Shown here piece by piece: positions 1-12,811 of a DNA stretch of 64,000 nucleotides. The position numbers and the translations under genes are program-made. The notes under the pieces are model-generated. The model searched no databases. It was given only the letters and a program-made list of their open reading frames with translations, and had not been told where the DNA came from. Position 1 is the stretch's first letter; every line of letters starts with the position of its first letter. The stretch is taken from NCBI GenBank assembly GCA_902626645.1, contig CACOGC010000001.1, positions 120,001 through 184,000 on the forward strand. The letters run 5' to 3'. The DNA comes from an uncultured Pelagibacteraceae bacterium (GTDB lineage Bacteria > Pseudomonadota > Alphaproteobacteria > Pelagibacterales > Pelagibacteraceae).

Positions 1-1361
<1,361 letters not shown>

Positions 1362-1383
1362 AAAAACGGCGCACACTAGCTTC

Positions 1384-1463
1384 TATATAAATTCTAAGAA
1401 TAAAATTTATATAAAGTTGAAGTGTGTACGACAAATTTTGGTAACCTTAACCGTCCACACTTC
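1384..1463 (-). other. 16S rRNA 5' leader with two inverted repeats
   Basis: TATATAAATT (1384-1393)/AATTTATATA (1404-1413) and GAAGTGTG (1419-1426)/CACACTTC (1456-1463) directly upstream of the 16S 5' end. Confidence 0.5.
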
Positions 1464-1618
1464 TCTTCTTAAATTTTTACATTTTAAATAGCTAATTAAG
1501 CTAAAAAGCTCAATAATCCTCACTAGTCATATTGTTTACAATAATATTTAATGAGAAGTTCGATGCTTATAGGCTAAAATTAAGGGAAATCAAGCTTTTA
1601 AGAATAAAAAAAACGTCC

Positions 1619-1648
1619 AAAACCCCTTATTTTTAAGGGTTTTTTTTG
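1619..1648 (+). terminator. Rho-independent terminator-like hairpin (possibly bidirectional)
   Basis: CCCTTA-TTT-TTAAGGG stem followed by T8; A-rich on the other side. Confidence 0.5.
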
Positions 1649-1696
1649 ATATTAATCAGATCCTAAAATAATAATAAAAACTTCGATAATTTTTTA

Positions 1697-2989
1697 ATGT
1701 TTAAAAAAATTAAACTTAATATTAAAAAAAACCTAGAGATATTTTCACTCGGATTACTTATTATAATTACAATTACTTTCACTTCTTTTTACAATTATAA
1801 TAAAAAAAAAATCTTAAGTAATTACTCAAACTTATTAGATAACATCTATTTTAAAAAGTCATTCAACCAATTAATAGATAATCTAGAGCCAAGATTCAAA
1901 AAAATTGAACATAAAATAAATGTAGGTGAAACATTTGATAAAATATTAGAGGAGTATTCTGTAGAAAAGTCAGAAATAGAACAGATTAAAAAAGAATTGG
2001 GTAAAAAAATTAATTTAAATAAATTAAATGTTAATCAAAAATTTAGTTTTACAATTGATCAAACAAGCTCAGTTATAAAAGAATTTGTATTTCAAGTTTC
2101 GAATACAGAAAAGATTTATCTCACAAGAAAGAAAGAAACAAATAAATTTGATCAAAAAATTTTAGTTACTAAACTCAATAAAAATGTAATTTATGATGAA
2201 AGTATTATTTTAGAAAGTCTTTATAAATCAGCTTCAAATCAAAAAATTCCAGCTGGAATTATAGTTGAGTTTGCAAGAATTTATGGCTTTCAAGTAGATT
2301 TTCAAAGAGATATTAGGAAACGAGATAGTTTCCAAATTATGTATGAAGTTTTTTTAGACGATAAAAAAAATATAATTGAAACAGGTAATATTCTTTATGC
2401 AAATCTAAAACTAAGTGGTGAAGATAACTCTTTATATTACTTTGACTCAAAAAAAAGTGAGGGACATTATGATAAAAGTGGAAAAAGTGTTCAAAAGGCA
2501 TTAATGAAAACACCAATAAATGGTGCAAGACTATCTTCACCTTTTGGAATGAGAAAACATCCAATTGATGGTTTTAATAAAATGCACAGAGGGACAGACT
2601 TTGCTGCACCAATGGGAACGCCTATCATGGCATCTGGTAATGGAGTGATAAAAAAAGCAGGATGGTGTGGAGGTGGTGGTAATTGTGTTGTCATAAAACA
2701 TAATTCTACTTATCAAACTGTTTATGCACATATGTCAAAATTTGCTAAAGGCATCAGAAAAGGAACAAGGGTAAAACAGGGACAGACTATAGGCTATGTT
2801 GGGTCTACTGGGAAATCAACTGGACCACACCTACATTATGAGGTGATAGTCAATGGAAAAAAAATAAACTCCCAAACATTAAAGTTGCCATCAGGGAAAA
2901 TTTTAAAAGGAGATGAAAGGAAGATTTTTGAGACAAAAAGAATTAAATTGGATGTATTAAAGTCTGAAAAAATAATTGGTCTTAATTAA
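1697..2989 (+). CDS. M23 family metallopeptidase (murein endopeptidase)
   Basis: ORF; N-terminal TM, motifs HRGTDFAAPMGTPI and GPHLHYEV. Confidence 0.9.
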   Translation: MFKKIKLNIKKNLEIFSLGLLIIITITFTSFYNYNKKKILSNYSNLLDNIYFKKSFNQLIDNLEPRFKKIEHKINVGETFDKILEEYSVEKSEIEQIKKELGKKINLNKLNVNQKFSFTIDQTSSVIKEFVFQVSNTEKIYLTRKKETNKFDQKILVTKLNKNVIYDESIILESLYKSASNQKIPAGIIVEFARIYGFQVDFQRDIRKRDSFQIMYEVFLDDKKNIIETGNILYANLKLSGEDNSLYYFDSKKSEGHYDKSGKSVQKALMKTPINGARLSSPFGMRKHPIDGFNKMHRGTDFAAPMGTPIMASGNGVIKKAGWCGGGGNCVVIKHNSTYQTVYAHMSKFAKGIRKGTRVKQGQTIGYVGSTGKSTGPHLHYEVIVNGKKINSQTLKLPSGKILKGDERKIFETKRIKLDVLKSEKIIGLN

Positions 2990-3399
2990 TTAATTTCTGA
3001 ATGTTTATCTTCAGCACCATCTTTATCATTTGGTACAGAGTTATCTTTATTTTCTCTATTTTCGTTTGTGTCGGTGGTTTCCTCTAAATCCTTATTTTTA
3101 AAACTCATTTTTCTTTGTATCCCTTTCTCATTTAATATTCTCGTAAAATGATCTGCATGCTGAAAGTAATTTTCTGATAAAATTTTATCCCCAGTTGATA
3201 AGGCTTCTCTAGCTAAGTTATTATATTTCTCAATTAATTTAGGCGCATTGTGATTATTTCTCCCTGGAGATTTTCTTTGAAAATTTTCAGAAGTTGAAAA
3301 ACTATTGTTAAATTTATTTCTGTCACCATTAGACTTAAAATTTCTCTCATTTCTTCGAAAATTGCTTCTTCGTCCATTGTTGTTTCTAAATGTAACCAT
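2986..3399 (-). CDS. DUF4167 domain protein
   Basis: ORF; RRSNFRRN... and NKFNNSFSTSE...LIEKYNNLAREALSTGDKILSENYFQHADHFTRIL typical of the family. Confidence 0.8.
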   Translation of the reverse strand: MVTFRNNNGRRSNFRRNERNFKSNGDRNKFNNSFSTSENFQRKSPGRNNHNAPKLIEKYNNLAREALSTGDKILSENYFQHADHFTRILNEKGIQRKMSFKNKDLEETTDTNENRENKDNSVPNDKDGAEDKHSEIN

Positions 3400-3403
3400 A
3401 TTA

Positions 3404-4243
3404 TTAAGTTTTAATACTTACTATGCAGCGATCATGATTTGATAAATCTTTAACAGTCTTTTTAATATAAAACCCCTTATTACGTAATATTTTTTTTACT
3501 TTATTTTTTTGATCAAAACCTATTTCTATTATGAAATGACCATTTCTTTTTATCAGTTCAGACGATTTGTTTATGACTTTTCTGATTTCTGATAAACCAT
3601 CTAACCCGCCGTCTAATGCTTGTTTAGGTTCATAACCAATATCTTTTTCCAAACATTTTAAAATACTTTTTTTTATGTAAGGAGGATTAGATACAATTAA
3701 ATCATATTTGCCTGTATTGAAATTGTCAATATTTGATTTAAAGAGTCTCAATCTGTTATTTATTCTCAATTTTTGACCATTAACCTTGCTTATTTGCAAT
3801 GATTTATTGCTTATATCAATGCCAGTTCCAATGAAATTTTTCTTTTCTTTCAAAATTGACATTAAAATGCAACCAGACCCAACACCAATATCTAATATTT
3901 GCAGCCTGTTTTTATTTTTTACTAATTTAAGAGCTTGTTCAATCAAAATTTCTGTATCTGGTCTTGGTATTAATACGTTATTATTTACGATAAATTCATA
4001 TTTCCAAAAATCTTTTTTTTTTATGATTTGCGCTATCGGCTTACTCTTGGCTCTTTCTTGAATTAAATTTTCAAAATAGTCAATATCCCTTTTTTTTACT
4101 TCTTTATGTAAATTTAAAATTATAAATTTTTTATCCTCTCTAATTGCTTGAGACATTAATATTTCACTATCTAGTTTTGCTGATATGATATTATTATCTA
4201 TTAAAATTGATTGTCCTTTTTCTAATGCACTCTGTATATCCAT
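3404..4243 (-). CDS. prmC: Peptide chain release factor N5-glutamine methyltransferase
   Basis: ORF; SAM motif DIGVGSGCI, NPPY motif; next to prfA. Confidence 0.95.
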   Translation of the reverse strand: MDIQSALEKGQSILIDNNIISAKLDSEILMSQAIREDKKFIILNLHKEVKKRDIDYFENLIQERAKSKPIAQIIKKKDFWKYEFIVNNNVLIPRPDTEILIEQALKLVKNKNRLQILDIGVGSGCILMSILKEKKNFIGTGIDISNKSLQISKVNGQKLRINNRLRLFKSNIDNFNTGKYDLIVSNPPYIKKSILKCLEKDIGYEPKQALDGGLDGLSEIRKVINKSSELIKRNGHFIIEIGFDQKNKVKKILRNKGFYIKKTVKDLSNHDRCIVSIKT

Positions 4244-4246
4244 AAT

Positions 4247-5317
4247 TTAAAGTTTGCTCAAACTTTCCTCTTGTGCTTTTAAAGATAAAGACTCAATTAT
4301 TTCATCAAATGCTTCTCCCTCCAAAAATTCTTCTAACTTATGTAAAGTTAGATTGATTCTATGATCTGTGACTCTTCCTTGTGGAAAATTATAAGTTCTA
4401 ATTCTTTCAGATCTATCTCCGGTGCCAATCTTACTTTTTCTATCTGCTGATCTTTCTTGATCTATTCTGGTTCTCTCTAACTCATATAATCTTGCTCGTA
4501 ATATTTTCATTCCCTTTGCCTTATTTTTATGTTGCGATTTTTCATCTTGCTGTGAAACGCTCAAGCCAGATGGTATATGAGTTATTCTTACTGCGCTATC
4601 AGTTGTATTAACAGATTGACCACCAGGGCCACCGGATCTGAAAACATCAATTCTTAAATCCGTCTCATTTATTTTTAAATCAACCTCTTCTGCCTCAGGT
4701 AATACAGCAACAGTAGCAGCTGAAGTGTGAACTCTACCTTGAGTTTCCGTATCCGGGACTCTTTGAACTCTGTGTACACCACTTTCATATTTTAAAGTTG
4801 AATAGATGTTATTACCCTTAATAGACGCTATAACTTCTTTTAATCCACCCGCATCACTTCTCGAAATAGATATTAATTCCAAAGACCATTTTTTTTTATT
4901 ACAAACTTTTTCATACATTTTGAATAAATCTCCTGCAAATAAACTTGCTTCTAGACCGCCAGTTCCAGCTCTTATTTCAATAATAGCATTTTTTTTATCA
5001 GCCTCATCTTTTGGTAGTAAAAATAATTTTAATTTCTTTTCATTTTTCTCAAATTGTGAATCTAGCTCACTTAATTCATTATGAGCCATCTTCATTAACT
5101 CCTCATCAGAATTTTTATCATTTAAAATTTTTTCTAGTTCAATTTTATCATTTTTATATGAAGCATATTTCTTTGCGCTATAAACAATTTCATTTAAATC
5201 AGAATATTCTTTTGATTTTTCTGCAAACAATTTCTTGTCTACATTTCCTGATGCTAAATCTTTTTCCAGAGAAGAATGTCGAGTAATTAATTCTTCGATA
5301 GTTTTTTCTGGTATCAT
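4247..5317 (-). CDS. prfA: Peptide chain release factor 1
   Basis: ORF; GGQ motif [21 protein letters not shown]. Confidence 0.97.
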   Translation of the reverse strand: MIPEKTIEELITRHSSLEKDLASGNVDKKLFAEKSKEYSDLNEIVYSAKKYASYKNDKIELEKILNDKNSDEELMKMAHNELSELDSQFEKNEKKLKLFLLPKDEADKKNAIIEIRAGTGGLEASLFAGDLFKMYEKVCNKKKWSLELISISRSDAGGLKEVIASIKGNNIYSTLKYESGVHRVQRVPDTETQGRVHTSAATVAVLPEAEEVDLKINETDLRIDVFRSGGPGGQSVNTTDSAVRITHIPSGLSVSQQDEKSQHKNKAKGMKILRARLYELERTRIDQERSADRKSKIGTGDRSERIRTYNFPQGRVTDHRINLTLHKLEEFLEGEAFDEIIESLSLKAQEESLSKL

Positions 5318-6417
5318 TTTTGATTTTTCTCTAACTCAGAAGCTTTTTTTTCAACCTCGTCAATCACTTTCGCTATCATGTCATCTGTCATAACTTTTTC
5401 ACTTTGAACCCCAGACAAATAAAGCATGTTACTTCCTTTTCGCCCACCTGTAATACCAACGTCTGTCATCGCAGCCTCACCGGGCCCATTAACAACACAT
5501 CCAATAATTGAGAGAGTAATTGGTGTTTTTATATGTGACAGTTTTTTCTCTAAAACCTTCACAGTATCGATTACTTGAAAACCCTGTCTTGCACAGGATG
5601 GGCATGAAATAATCTTTACTCCTCTATTTCTAAGATTCAGCGATTTCAGTATCTCATTTCCAATTGTAACCTCTTTTACCGGATCATCAGATAGAGATAT
5701 TCTTATGGTATCTCCAATACCCTCTTTAAGTAGAATCCCTAGGCCAATTGAGGATTTAATACTCCCTGATATAAAACTGCCCGCTTCAGTAATTCCTAAA
5801 TGAAGTGGATAATCTATTTTTCTTGAAAGCTGACGATACGCTTCCACAGATAAAAAGACGTCGGAAGATTTTACGCTTACTTTTAAATTTGAAAAATCCA
5901 TATCCTCTAAAATTTCAATATTTCTTATTGCGCTTTCTACCAATGCCTCCGGACAAGGTTCTTTAAATCTTTCTAGTATATCTTTCTCTAATGAACCAGC
6001 ATTAACTCCTACTCTGATTGAACAATTATTGTCTCTAGCAGATTTAATTACTTCAACAATTTTTTTTTTATCTCCAATATTTCCAGGATTTATTCTCAAA
6101 CAACTCGCTCCATTTTCTGCAGCTTCAATTGCTCTCTTGTAATGGAAATGTATATCGGCAACTATCGGGATATTAACGTGTTTTGTAATTTCTTTAAGTG
6201 CTTTAGATGATGACTCGTCAGGACAAGAAACTCTAACGATGTCAGCTCCTTCAGATTGTATTTCTTGAATTTGTTTAATTGTACTCTTAACATCTGATGT
6301 TAAAGTATTGGTCATTGATTGTACAGTTATAGGATTTTCACCTCCAACTTTAACATCGCCTACATTTATAGTTTTGGTCTTTCGTCTTTTGATATCTCTA
6401 AAAGGTCTAATGCTCAT
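5314..6417 (-). CDS. ispG: 4-hydroxy-3-methylbut-2-en-1-yl diphosphate synthase
   Basis: ORF; VQSMTNT start region, Fe-S motif CPSCARQGF and CVVNGPGE. Confidence 0.97.
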   Translation of the reverse strand: MSIRPFRDIKRRKTKTINVGDVKVGGENPITVQSMTNTLTSDVKSTIKQIQEIQSEGADIVRVSCPDESSSKALKEITKHVNIPIVADIHFHYKRAIEAAENGASCLRINPGNIGDKKKIVEVIKSARDNNCSIRVGVNAGSLEKDILERFKEPCPEALVESAIRNIEILEDMDFSNLKVSVKSSDVFLSVEAYRQLSRKIDYPLHLGITEAGSFISGSIKSSIGLGILLKEGIGDTIRISLSDDPVKEVTIGNEILKSLNLRNRGVKIISCPSCARQGFQVIDTVKVLEKKLSHIKTPITLSIIGCVVNGPGEAAMTDVGITGGRKGSNMLYLSGVQSEKVMTDDMIAKVIDEVEKKASELEKNQK

Positions 6418-6421
6418 TTTT

Positions 6422-7636
6422 TTATTCTTGTAATTTAAATTCTTTATGCAATGTAACTAAGGCTTTTTTAGCATCTTTTTTGTTAATCAAAACAGATATT
6501 TTAATTTCAGATGTTGATATAACTTGGATGTTAATTTTTTTATTTGCTAAGGCTTGAAACATTCTAAAAGTAACACCGGGAGTTGTGATCATTCCAACAC
6601 CAATTATTGATATTTTAGAGACCCCTTTTTGGAATAACACTTTTTTAAATTTTATACTTTTGTTTTCTTGAATTATCTTTTTTGTTTTGTTGAGATCTTC
6701 AGCTTTAATCGTAAAAGTTAAATCAGTTTCTTTTCCATTAGGTGAAATATTTTGTACTACCATATCAACATTTATAGAATTGATTGATAATGGTTTAAAA
6801 ATTGATGCTGCTACACCGGGTCTATCTTTTACACCAACTAAAGTAACTTTTGCATCATTATGTGTTGAAGAAATTCCTGTAATAATTCTATTATCATTTA
6901 AATTTGTTCTTTTTGTAATTAATGTTCCAGGTTTTTTTATAAATGAAGATTTTACTTCAATATTAATTCTATTTAATCTTGCATCTTGAATTGAAACAGG
7001 CTGCATAACTTTAGCACCCAAAGATGCCATTTCTAACATTTCCTCATAAGAAATTACTTTAATTTTTTTTGCTTTTTTTAATTTATTTGGATCTGTGGTG
7101 TATACTCCTTCTACATCTGTATAAATAACACATCTTTGTGCTTTAAAGGATTTTGCAATCATAATTGCACTTGCATCTGAACCTCCTCTACCTATCGTGG
7201 TTACTCTCTCGTTCATATTTACCCCTTGAAAGCCAGTAATAATAGGAATCCCTCCTTCTTTAAGAAATCTTAATAATTTATTTTTATTCACTTGTTGAAT
7301 TCTTGAGTTTGTGTATGGACCGTTAGTAAAAATCGGTATTTGCCAACCTAGCCAAGATCTTGATTTGAAACCTTTGTGGTTTAATCTTCCAGCTATTAAG
7401 GAGCATGCGACCTGCTCACCTGATGATACTAAAACATCATATTCGGAGTCTATGAAATTGTTACTAATCTGTTTTGATTTTTTGATCAAATCATTTGTCA
7501 CACCACTCATAGCTGAAGAAACAACTATTACTTTGTTTTTTTTCTTTTTATGTTCAATGATAATATCAGTAACTTTTTTAATTTTTTCAATTGTACCAAC
7601 TGATGTTCCACCAAATTTTAATACTACAATTTTCAT
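6422..7636 (-). CDS. lysC: Aspartate kinase
   Basis: [22 protein letters not shown], tandem ACT domains. Confidence 0.96.
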   Translation of the reverse strand: MKIVVLKFGGTSVGTIEKIKKVTDIIIEHKKKKNKVIVVSSAMSGVTNDLIKKSKQISNNFIDSEYDVLVSSGEQVACSLIAGRLNHKGFKSRSWLGWQIPIFTNGPYTNSRIQQVNKNKLLRFLKEGGIPIITGFQGVNMNERVTTIGRGGSDASAIMIAKSFKAQRCVIYTDVEGVYTTDPNKLKKAKKIKVISYEEMLEMASLGAKVMQPVSIQDARLNRINIEVKSSFIKKPGTLITKRTNLNDNRIITGISSTHNDAKVTLVGVKDRPGVAASIFKPLSINSINVDMVVQNISPNGKETDLTFTIKAEDLNKTKKIIQENKSIKFKKVLFQKGVSKISIIGVGMITTPGVTFRMFQALANKKINIQVISTSEIKISVLINKKDAKKALVTLHKEFKLQE

Positions 7637-7699
7637 GATAAATATTTTTAGTTAAAACTTATTGATTAAATACATCTTCAATATATTGTTAATCTTGTA

Positions 7700-8428
7700 A
7701 TGAAAACTAGCACAATAAATAAAAAAGAAATAGAGAAATTTTCTAGAATTGCAGAGGAATGGTGGGATCCTACTGGTAAATTTAAACCATTACATAAATT
7801 TAATCCTATTAGAATTTCATATATAAAGGAAAAAATAATTAATAGTTTTAAACTTGAAAATTCAGATAAGCCATTACAAAAAATAAGATTATTAGATATT
7901 GGGTGTGGTGGTGGTTTGCTATCAGAACCTATGAGCAGATTAGGAGCAGAGGTAACTGGCATTGATGCATCAGAAAAAAATATACAAGTTGCAAAACTTC
8001 ATGCAAAAAAGAATAATTTAAAAATTAATTATCTAACTGCCTCACCAGAAAATTTAAAGATAGATAGAAAATTTGATGTAATTTTGAATATGGAAATTAT
8101 TGAACATGTTGAAGACGTTGATATTTTTTTAAAATCATGTTCATCACTATTAAAAAAAGAGGGTATAATGTTTGTTGCAACAATAAACAAAACTTTAAGA
8201 TCTTATCTATTTGCAATAATAGGTGCAGAGTATATTTTAAGATGGCTACCGATTGGGACCCACGAATGGGATAAATTTATAGATCCAAATGATTTAATTA
8301 AAATTTCTAAAAAATATAATCTTCAATTACAAAATCTAGACGGAATGAAGTTTAATATTATTACCGACAAATGGTCGATAAGCTCAGATAAATCTATTAA
8401 TTATATTGGAAAATTTAATAAAGTTTAA
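7700..8428 (+). CDS. ubiG: Ubiquinone biosynthesis O-methyltransferase
   Basis: ORF; EEWWDPTGKFKPLHKFNP and LLDIGCGGGLLSEPMSRLGA. Confidence 0.95.
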   Translation: MKTSTINKKEIEKFSRIAEEWWDPTGKFKPLHKFNPIRISYIKEKIINSFKLENSDKPLQKIRLLDIGCGGGLLSEPMSRLGAEVTGIDASEKNIQVAKLHAKKNNLKINYLTASPENLKIDRKFDVILNMEIIEHVEDVDIFLKSCSSLLKKEGIMFVATINKTLRSYLFAIIGAEYILRWLPIGTHEWDKFIDPNDLIKISKKYNLQLQNLDGMKFNIITDKWSISSDKSINYIGKFNKV

Positions 8429-8853
8429 TTACTCTTATCTTCAATCCATGGTATCATTTCAGCTTCAACTCCTTCTTCCTTAAGTTCTTGAATTTCATTT
8501 TTTGTAGCTGTGCCATAAATACCTTTTTTATTATTTTTTTTGTTATAGTGTAATGATCTTGCTTCGTAAGCAAAATTTTCACCCACATAATCAAAATTAC
8601 TTTTGATAAATTTTTGATACTCTTTAATCTTGTTTTTTATCTCATTTAATTTCGTATTCTTTTTTTCAAAATTATCGGTGCTATTTCTATTTATTAATTG
8701 AGGAGCCATTAAAGTTTTTTCAACTTTTTGAGAATTACATTTATGACAATTTAAAAAATTTTTACTTTTGAGTTTTTCATACTCTTTAGATGAAGCAAAC
8801 CAGCTATCAAATGAGAAATCACAATTTTTACAAATCAACTTATATTTGATCAT
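8425..8853 (-). CDS. DUF1178 family protein
   Basis: ORF; MIKYKLICKNCDFSFDSWFASSKEYEKL zinc-ribbon-like start. Confidence 0.85.
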   Translation of the reverse strand: MIKYKLICKNCDFSFDSWFASSKEYEKLKSKNFLNCHKCNSQKVEKTLMAPQLINRNSTDNFEKKNTKLNEIKNKIKEYQKFIKSNFDYVGENFAYEARSLHYNKKNNKKGIYGTATKNEIQELKEEGVEAEMIPWIEDKSN

Positions 8854-8897
8854 AATAATTATTTAATAATAGTTATATAAATTTCAATAGAACAAAT

Positions 8898-10199
8898 CTA
8901 ACTTCGATAGTCTCCATTAATCTCAATGTATTTTTTTGTCAAATCCATTGTGTAAGCTTTGAAACTTTTAGAGCCGCAGGAAATATCAACATTAATATCA
9001 ATGCTATCACTTTTCATATATTCGGATACTTCATCCTCTTTATAATTAGAATTAAGCTTTCCATTAGAAACAACACTTATCTCACCAAATTTAATAGACA
9101 ATTTTTCATGTTTAATTTGTACACCTGCTTTTCCTATTGCCATTACCACTCTTCCCCAATTGGCATCTTCGCCTGAGATAGCTGTTTTTACTAAAGGTGA
9201 ATTTGCAATTGAAAAAGCAATTTTTTTTGCATCATCTTCATTTTTGCACCCTTGAATATTAACAGTTATAAATTTTGAAGCACCTTCACCATCAGCTACA
9301 ACTCTTTTAGCTAAATTTAATAAAACTTTATTTAAAGCAAAATCAAAGTTTTTAATTTTTTCATCATTAGCATTTTTAATTTTAGGATGTTTTGATTTAC
9401 CTGTTGAAAAAATTGAAACCATATCATTAGTGCTAGTATCACTATCACAGGTGACAGCGTTAAAAGTATTAGAAATATTTTTCTTTAAAAGTTTTTTAAG
9501 TACATCATTTGGTAAATCTGCATCAGTAAAAATATATGCTAAGGTTGTAGCCATATCAGGTTGTATCATGCCTGAGCCTTTTGCAACCCCAAATATCTTT
9601 ATATCACTTCCTCCAATTGAACATTCTTCCATTGCCATTTTAGGCTGAGTGTCGGTAGTCATTATCCCTAATGCAGACTTCATCCAGATATACTTATTTT
9701 GTGTATATTTTATTTTTTCAATTAGTTCAGGAATTTTATTGATTATTTTTTCCTCAGGAAAAATCTCACCAATAGTTCCTGTGCATCCAAAAATTATTTC
9801 CTTTGAATTAATTTTTTTTGGTTGATCTTCATCCTCTTTCTGTTTTTGCGTTAATTTCAGAGAGATAATTTCTGCAATTTTTTCGAGACTTTTATAACCT
9901 TGTTTTCCAGTGAAACAATTAGCATTTCTTGTGTTCACTATTAATGAAAAAATTTTTTTAGCTTTTTGATTTAAATTCCATTTTATATTTTCAGAAATTA
10001 TTTTGGATTGGGTATAAACAGACGCATAGTTAACTCCATCTCTAAAATAAAACATGACTAAATCATCTCGAGAACTATTATATAAGTCAGCACTAATCGT
10101 AGAAATCGCTACACCATCAATATGATCAAGATCTTGAAATTCGTTTAATCTCTTGCTTTTTGATTTAGATGATAGAAAATTTGTAAAATTAATACCCAT
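8898..10199 (-). CDS. argJ: Bifunctional glutamate N-acetyltransferase / ornithine acetyltransferase
   Basis: ORF; self-cleavage region KGSGMIQPDMATTLAYIFTDA. Confidence 0.95.
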   Translation of the reverse strand: MGINFTNFLSSKSKSKRLNEFQDLDHIDGVAISTISADLYNSSRDDLVMFYFRDGVNYASVYTQSKIISENIKWNLNQKAKKIFSLIVNTRNANCFTGKQGYKSLEKIAEIISLKLTQKQKEDEDQPKKINSKEIIFGCTGTIGEIFPEEKIINKIPELIEKIKYTQNKYIWMKSALGIMTTDTQPKMAMEECSIGGSDIKIFGVAKGSGMIQPDMATTLAYIFTDADLPNDVLKKLLKKNISNTFNAVTCDSDTSTNDMVSIFSTGKSKHPKIKNANDEKIKNFDFALNKVLLNLAKRVVADGEGASKFITVNIQGCKNEDDAKKIAFSIANSPLVKTAISGEDANWGRVVMAIGKAGVQIKHEKLSIKFGEISVVSNGKLNSNYKEDEVSEYMKSDSIDINVDISCGSKSFKAYTMDLTKKYIEINGDYRS

Positions 10200-10264
10200 T
10201 CTATTTAAAATAATTATTTAATGATTATATAAATGGTTATAAGAAAATAATAAATCAAAAACTG

Positions 10265-12811
10265 ATGCTAAATCCACTTAACTTTTTCTCAAAACTAATT
10301 AAATCCAATAATCAAAGAGAACTTGATAGAATTGCTAAAATTGTAAACAAAATTAATTCATTGGAAGAAGAAATCAAAAATTTAAAAGATGAGGACTTTC
10401 CAAAAAAGACTATCGAATTAAAAGAAAAAATTAAAAAAGGAGAAAAAATTGAGCAGATTTTGCCTGAAGCTTTTGCATTAGTCAGGGAAGCCTCAAGAAG
10501 AAAAAGAGGAGAAAGACATTTCAATGTACAATTAGTAGGCGGAATAGTCCTACAAGAGTCTAAAATTGCTGAAATGAAAACTGGTGAAGGAAAAACGCTT
10601 ACTATTACTCTTGCTGCATATCTTAATGCTCTTCATGAAAAAGGGGTTCATATCGTAACTGTAAATGATTACCTCGCTAAAAGAGACTCTCAAGAAATGG
10701 GCGAGATTTATAACTTTTTAGGATTAACATCTGGTTACATAAACAATGACCAAGACGACTCTCAAAGGAAGCAAAATTATAATTGTGACATTACTTATGC
10801 AACTAACAGTGAATTAGGTTTCGATTATTTAAGAGATAACATGAAATTTTCAAAAGATGAAATGGTACAAAGAGAACACTTTTTTGCTATAGTTGATGAA
10901 ATAGACTCCTGTTTAATTGATGAGGCCAGAACACCACTAATTATTTCTGGAGCAGCAGAGGATAGGACAACACAATATTTGGCTATTGATAAATTAATCA
11001 AATTTTTGAAAGAAAAAGATTATGAAATAGATGAAAAAGATAAAAATGTACTTTTAACTAATGAAGGAATAAATAACGTTGAAAATATTTTTTCAAATGC
11101 AGGAATTTTAAAAAATAATAACTTTTATGATCCCGAAAACTTGAGTTTGGTCCACCATGTAAATCAAGCTTTACGAGCAAATCATTTATTTCAAAAAGGT
11201 AAAGATTACATCATTCAAGATGATGAGTTAAAAATTATAGATGAATTAACCGGTAGAATTCTTGAAGGAAGAAGATTTGGTGATGGACTTCATCAAGCCT
11301 TAGAGGCAAAAGAGAGAATTCCTATAAAAGTTGAAAATCAAACACTTGCTTCAATTACTTATCAAAATTATTTTAAATTGTACGATAAAATTTCTGGTTG
11401 TACTGGAACAGCAGTAACAGAGTCTCAAGAATTTTACGAAATATATAATCTTCCTGTAGTTGTCATTCCAACTAATAAAAAAATGATAAGAAATGATTTT
11501 AATGACCAAATATTTAGAACAGAGACTGAAAAAAATGATGCTATCATTAAAAAGATAAAAGAGTGCCACCAAAAAGGTCAACCTTTATTAGTATTTACCT
11601 CTAGTATTAACAAATCTGAAATATACTCAAATCTATTAAACAAAGAGAATATAAAACATGAAGTACTTAACGCTAAAAATCATGAAAATGAAGCTGAAAT
11701 AATCGCAAACGCTGGCAAAGAAAATTCTGTAATAATAACTACCAGTATTTCTGGTAGAGGAGTAGACATTCAGCTTGGTGGAAAGAAAGGCTCAATTCCA
11801 GATGAAGAATTAAAGTTAAATAAAGAAAAAATTAAATCACTTGGTGGATTATTTGTTATTGGAACTGAAAGAATGGAGTCTCGAAGAGTTGACAATCAAG
11901 CAAGAGGTAGATCGGGACGTCAAGGTGATGAGGGAAATTCAATCTTTTATGTAAGTCTTGAAGATGACTTAATGAGAATTTTTGGATCAGACTCAATGAA
12001 TAATATATTACAAAAACTTGGTCTTAAAGATGGAGAAAGTATTGATCATCCTTGGATAAACAAAGCTCTAGAGAGAGCTCAACAAAAGGTAGAGGCTCGG
12101 AATTTTGATATAAGAAAAACATTAATTAAATTCGATAACGTTTTAAATGATCAAAGAAATGTAATCTTTAGTCAAAGAGAAGATGCTATGAATAGTGACG
12201 CAATTTTTGATTATTCTAATAGTTTTTTAAACGAAATAATTGATGATCTCATTGGGCTTAAAATTAAGAAAAAGTCCAATCCTAAAAGCGCTGATTTTGA
12301 AAACAAACTTAAATCAATTTTAGGAAAAAATTTTATATATTCGTATTTAGAAGAACTTACAAATTTTAGTGATAAAGACTTAAGGGAGTCGTTAAATAAG
12401 AAATTTCAAAACTCCAGAGAGGAAAGAATAAAATTGTTAGGTAAAGATCAATCACAAGATATAGAAAAAAAAATTTTTTTACAAACTATTGATATTAATT
12501 GGAAATCTCACATTCAATATTTAGAACAACTTAGACAAGTTATTGGGCTCAGATCTTATGGTCAAAGAGATCCTTTAGTGGAATATAAAAAAGAGGCATT
12601 TCACTTATTTGAAAGTTTGTTAAATAAATTAAAACTAGATTTTACAACAATATTAATGAATCTAACCTTGATTCAATCACAAGCTAAAAACGTGGATAAT
12701 AATGAAAAGAAAGAGAATTATAAAAAAGCATTTGATAAAAAAATAAGTAGAAATGAACCTTGCCCTTGTGGGTCTGGCAAGAAATATAAGCGATGCTGTG
12801 GAGCTTTATAA
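10265..12811 (+). CDS. secA: Preprotein translocase ATPase SecA
   Basis: ORF; GEGKTLTITLAAYLNAL, C-terminal zinc motif CPCGSGKKYKRCCG. Confidence 0.98.
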   Translation: MLNPLNFFSKLIKSNNQRELDRIAKIVNKINSLEEEIKNLKDEDFPKKTIELKEKIKKGEKIEQILPEAFALVREASRRKRGERHFNVQLVGGIVLQESKIAEMKTGEGKTLTITLAAYLNALHEKGVHIVTVNDYLAKRDSQEMGEIYNFLGLTSGYINNDQDDSQRKQNYNCDITYATNSELGFDYLRDNMKFSKDEMVQREHFFAIVDEIDSCLIDEARTPLIISGAAEDRTTQYLAIDKLIKFLKEKDYEIDEKDKNVLLTNEGINNVENIFSNAGILKNNNFYDPENLSLVHHVNQALRANHLFQKGKDYIIQDDELKIIDELTGRILEGRRFGDGLHQALEAKERIPIKVENQTLASITYQNYFKLYDKISGCTGTAVTESQEFYEIYNLPVVVIPTNKKMIRNDFNDQIFRTETEKNDAIIKKIKECHQKGQPLLVFTSSINKSEIYSNLLNKENIKHEVLNAKNHENEAEIIANAGKENSVIITTSISGRGVDIQLGGKKGSIPDEELKLNKEKIKSLGGLFVIGTERMESRRVDNQARGRSGRQGDEGNSIFYVSLEDDLMRIFGSDSMNNILQKLGLKDGESIDHPWINKALERAQQKVEARNFDIRKTLIKFDNVLNDQRNVIFSQREDAMNSDAIFDYSNSFLNEIIDDLIGLKIKKKSNPKSADFENKLKSILGKNFIYSYLEELTNFSDKDLRESLNKKFQNSREERIKLLGKDQSQDIEKKIFLQTIDINWKSHIQYLEQLRQVIGLRSYGQRDPLVEYKKEAFHLFESLLNKLKLDFTTILMNLTLIQSQAKNVDNNEKKENYKKAFDKKISRNEPCPCGSGKKYKRCCGAL

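Noticed and set aside
7678-7962. 94-aa antisense ORF over ubiG (and similar antisense ORFs over prfA, lysC, secA, glcB, rpsA, argB, dapE)
   Set aside because: Fully antisense to strongly supported genes with no recognisable domain; expected in AT-rich sequence.
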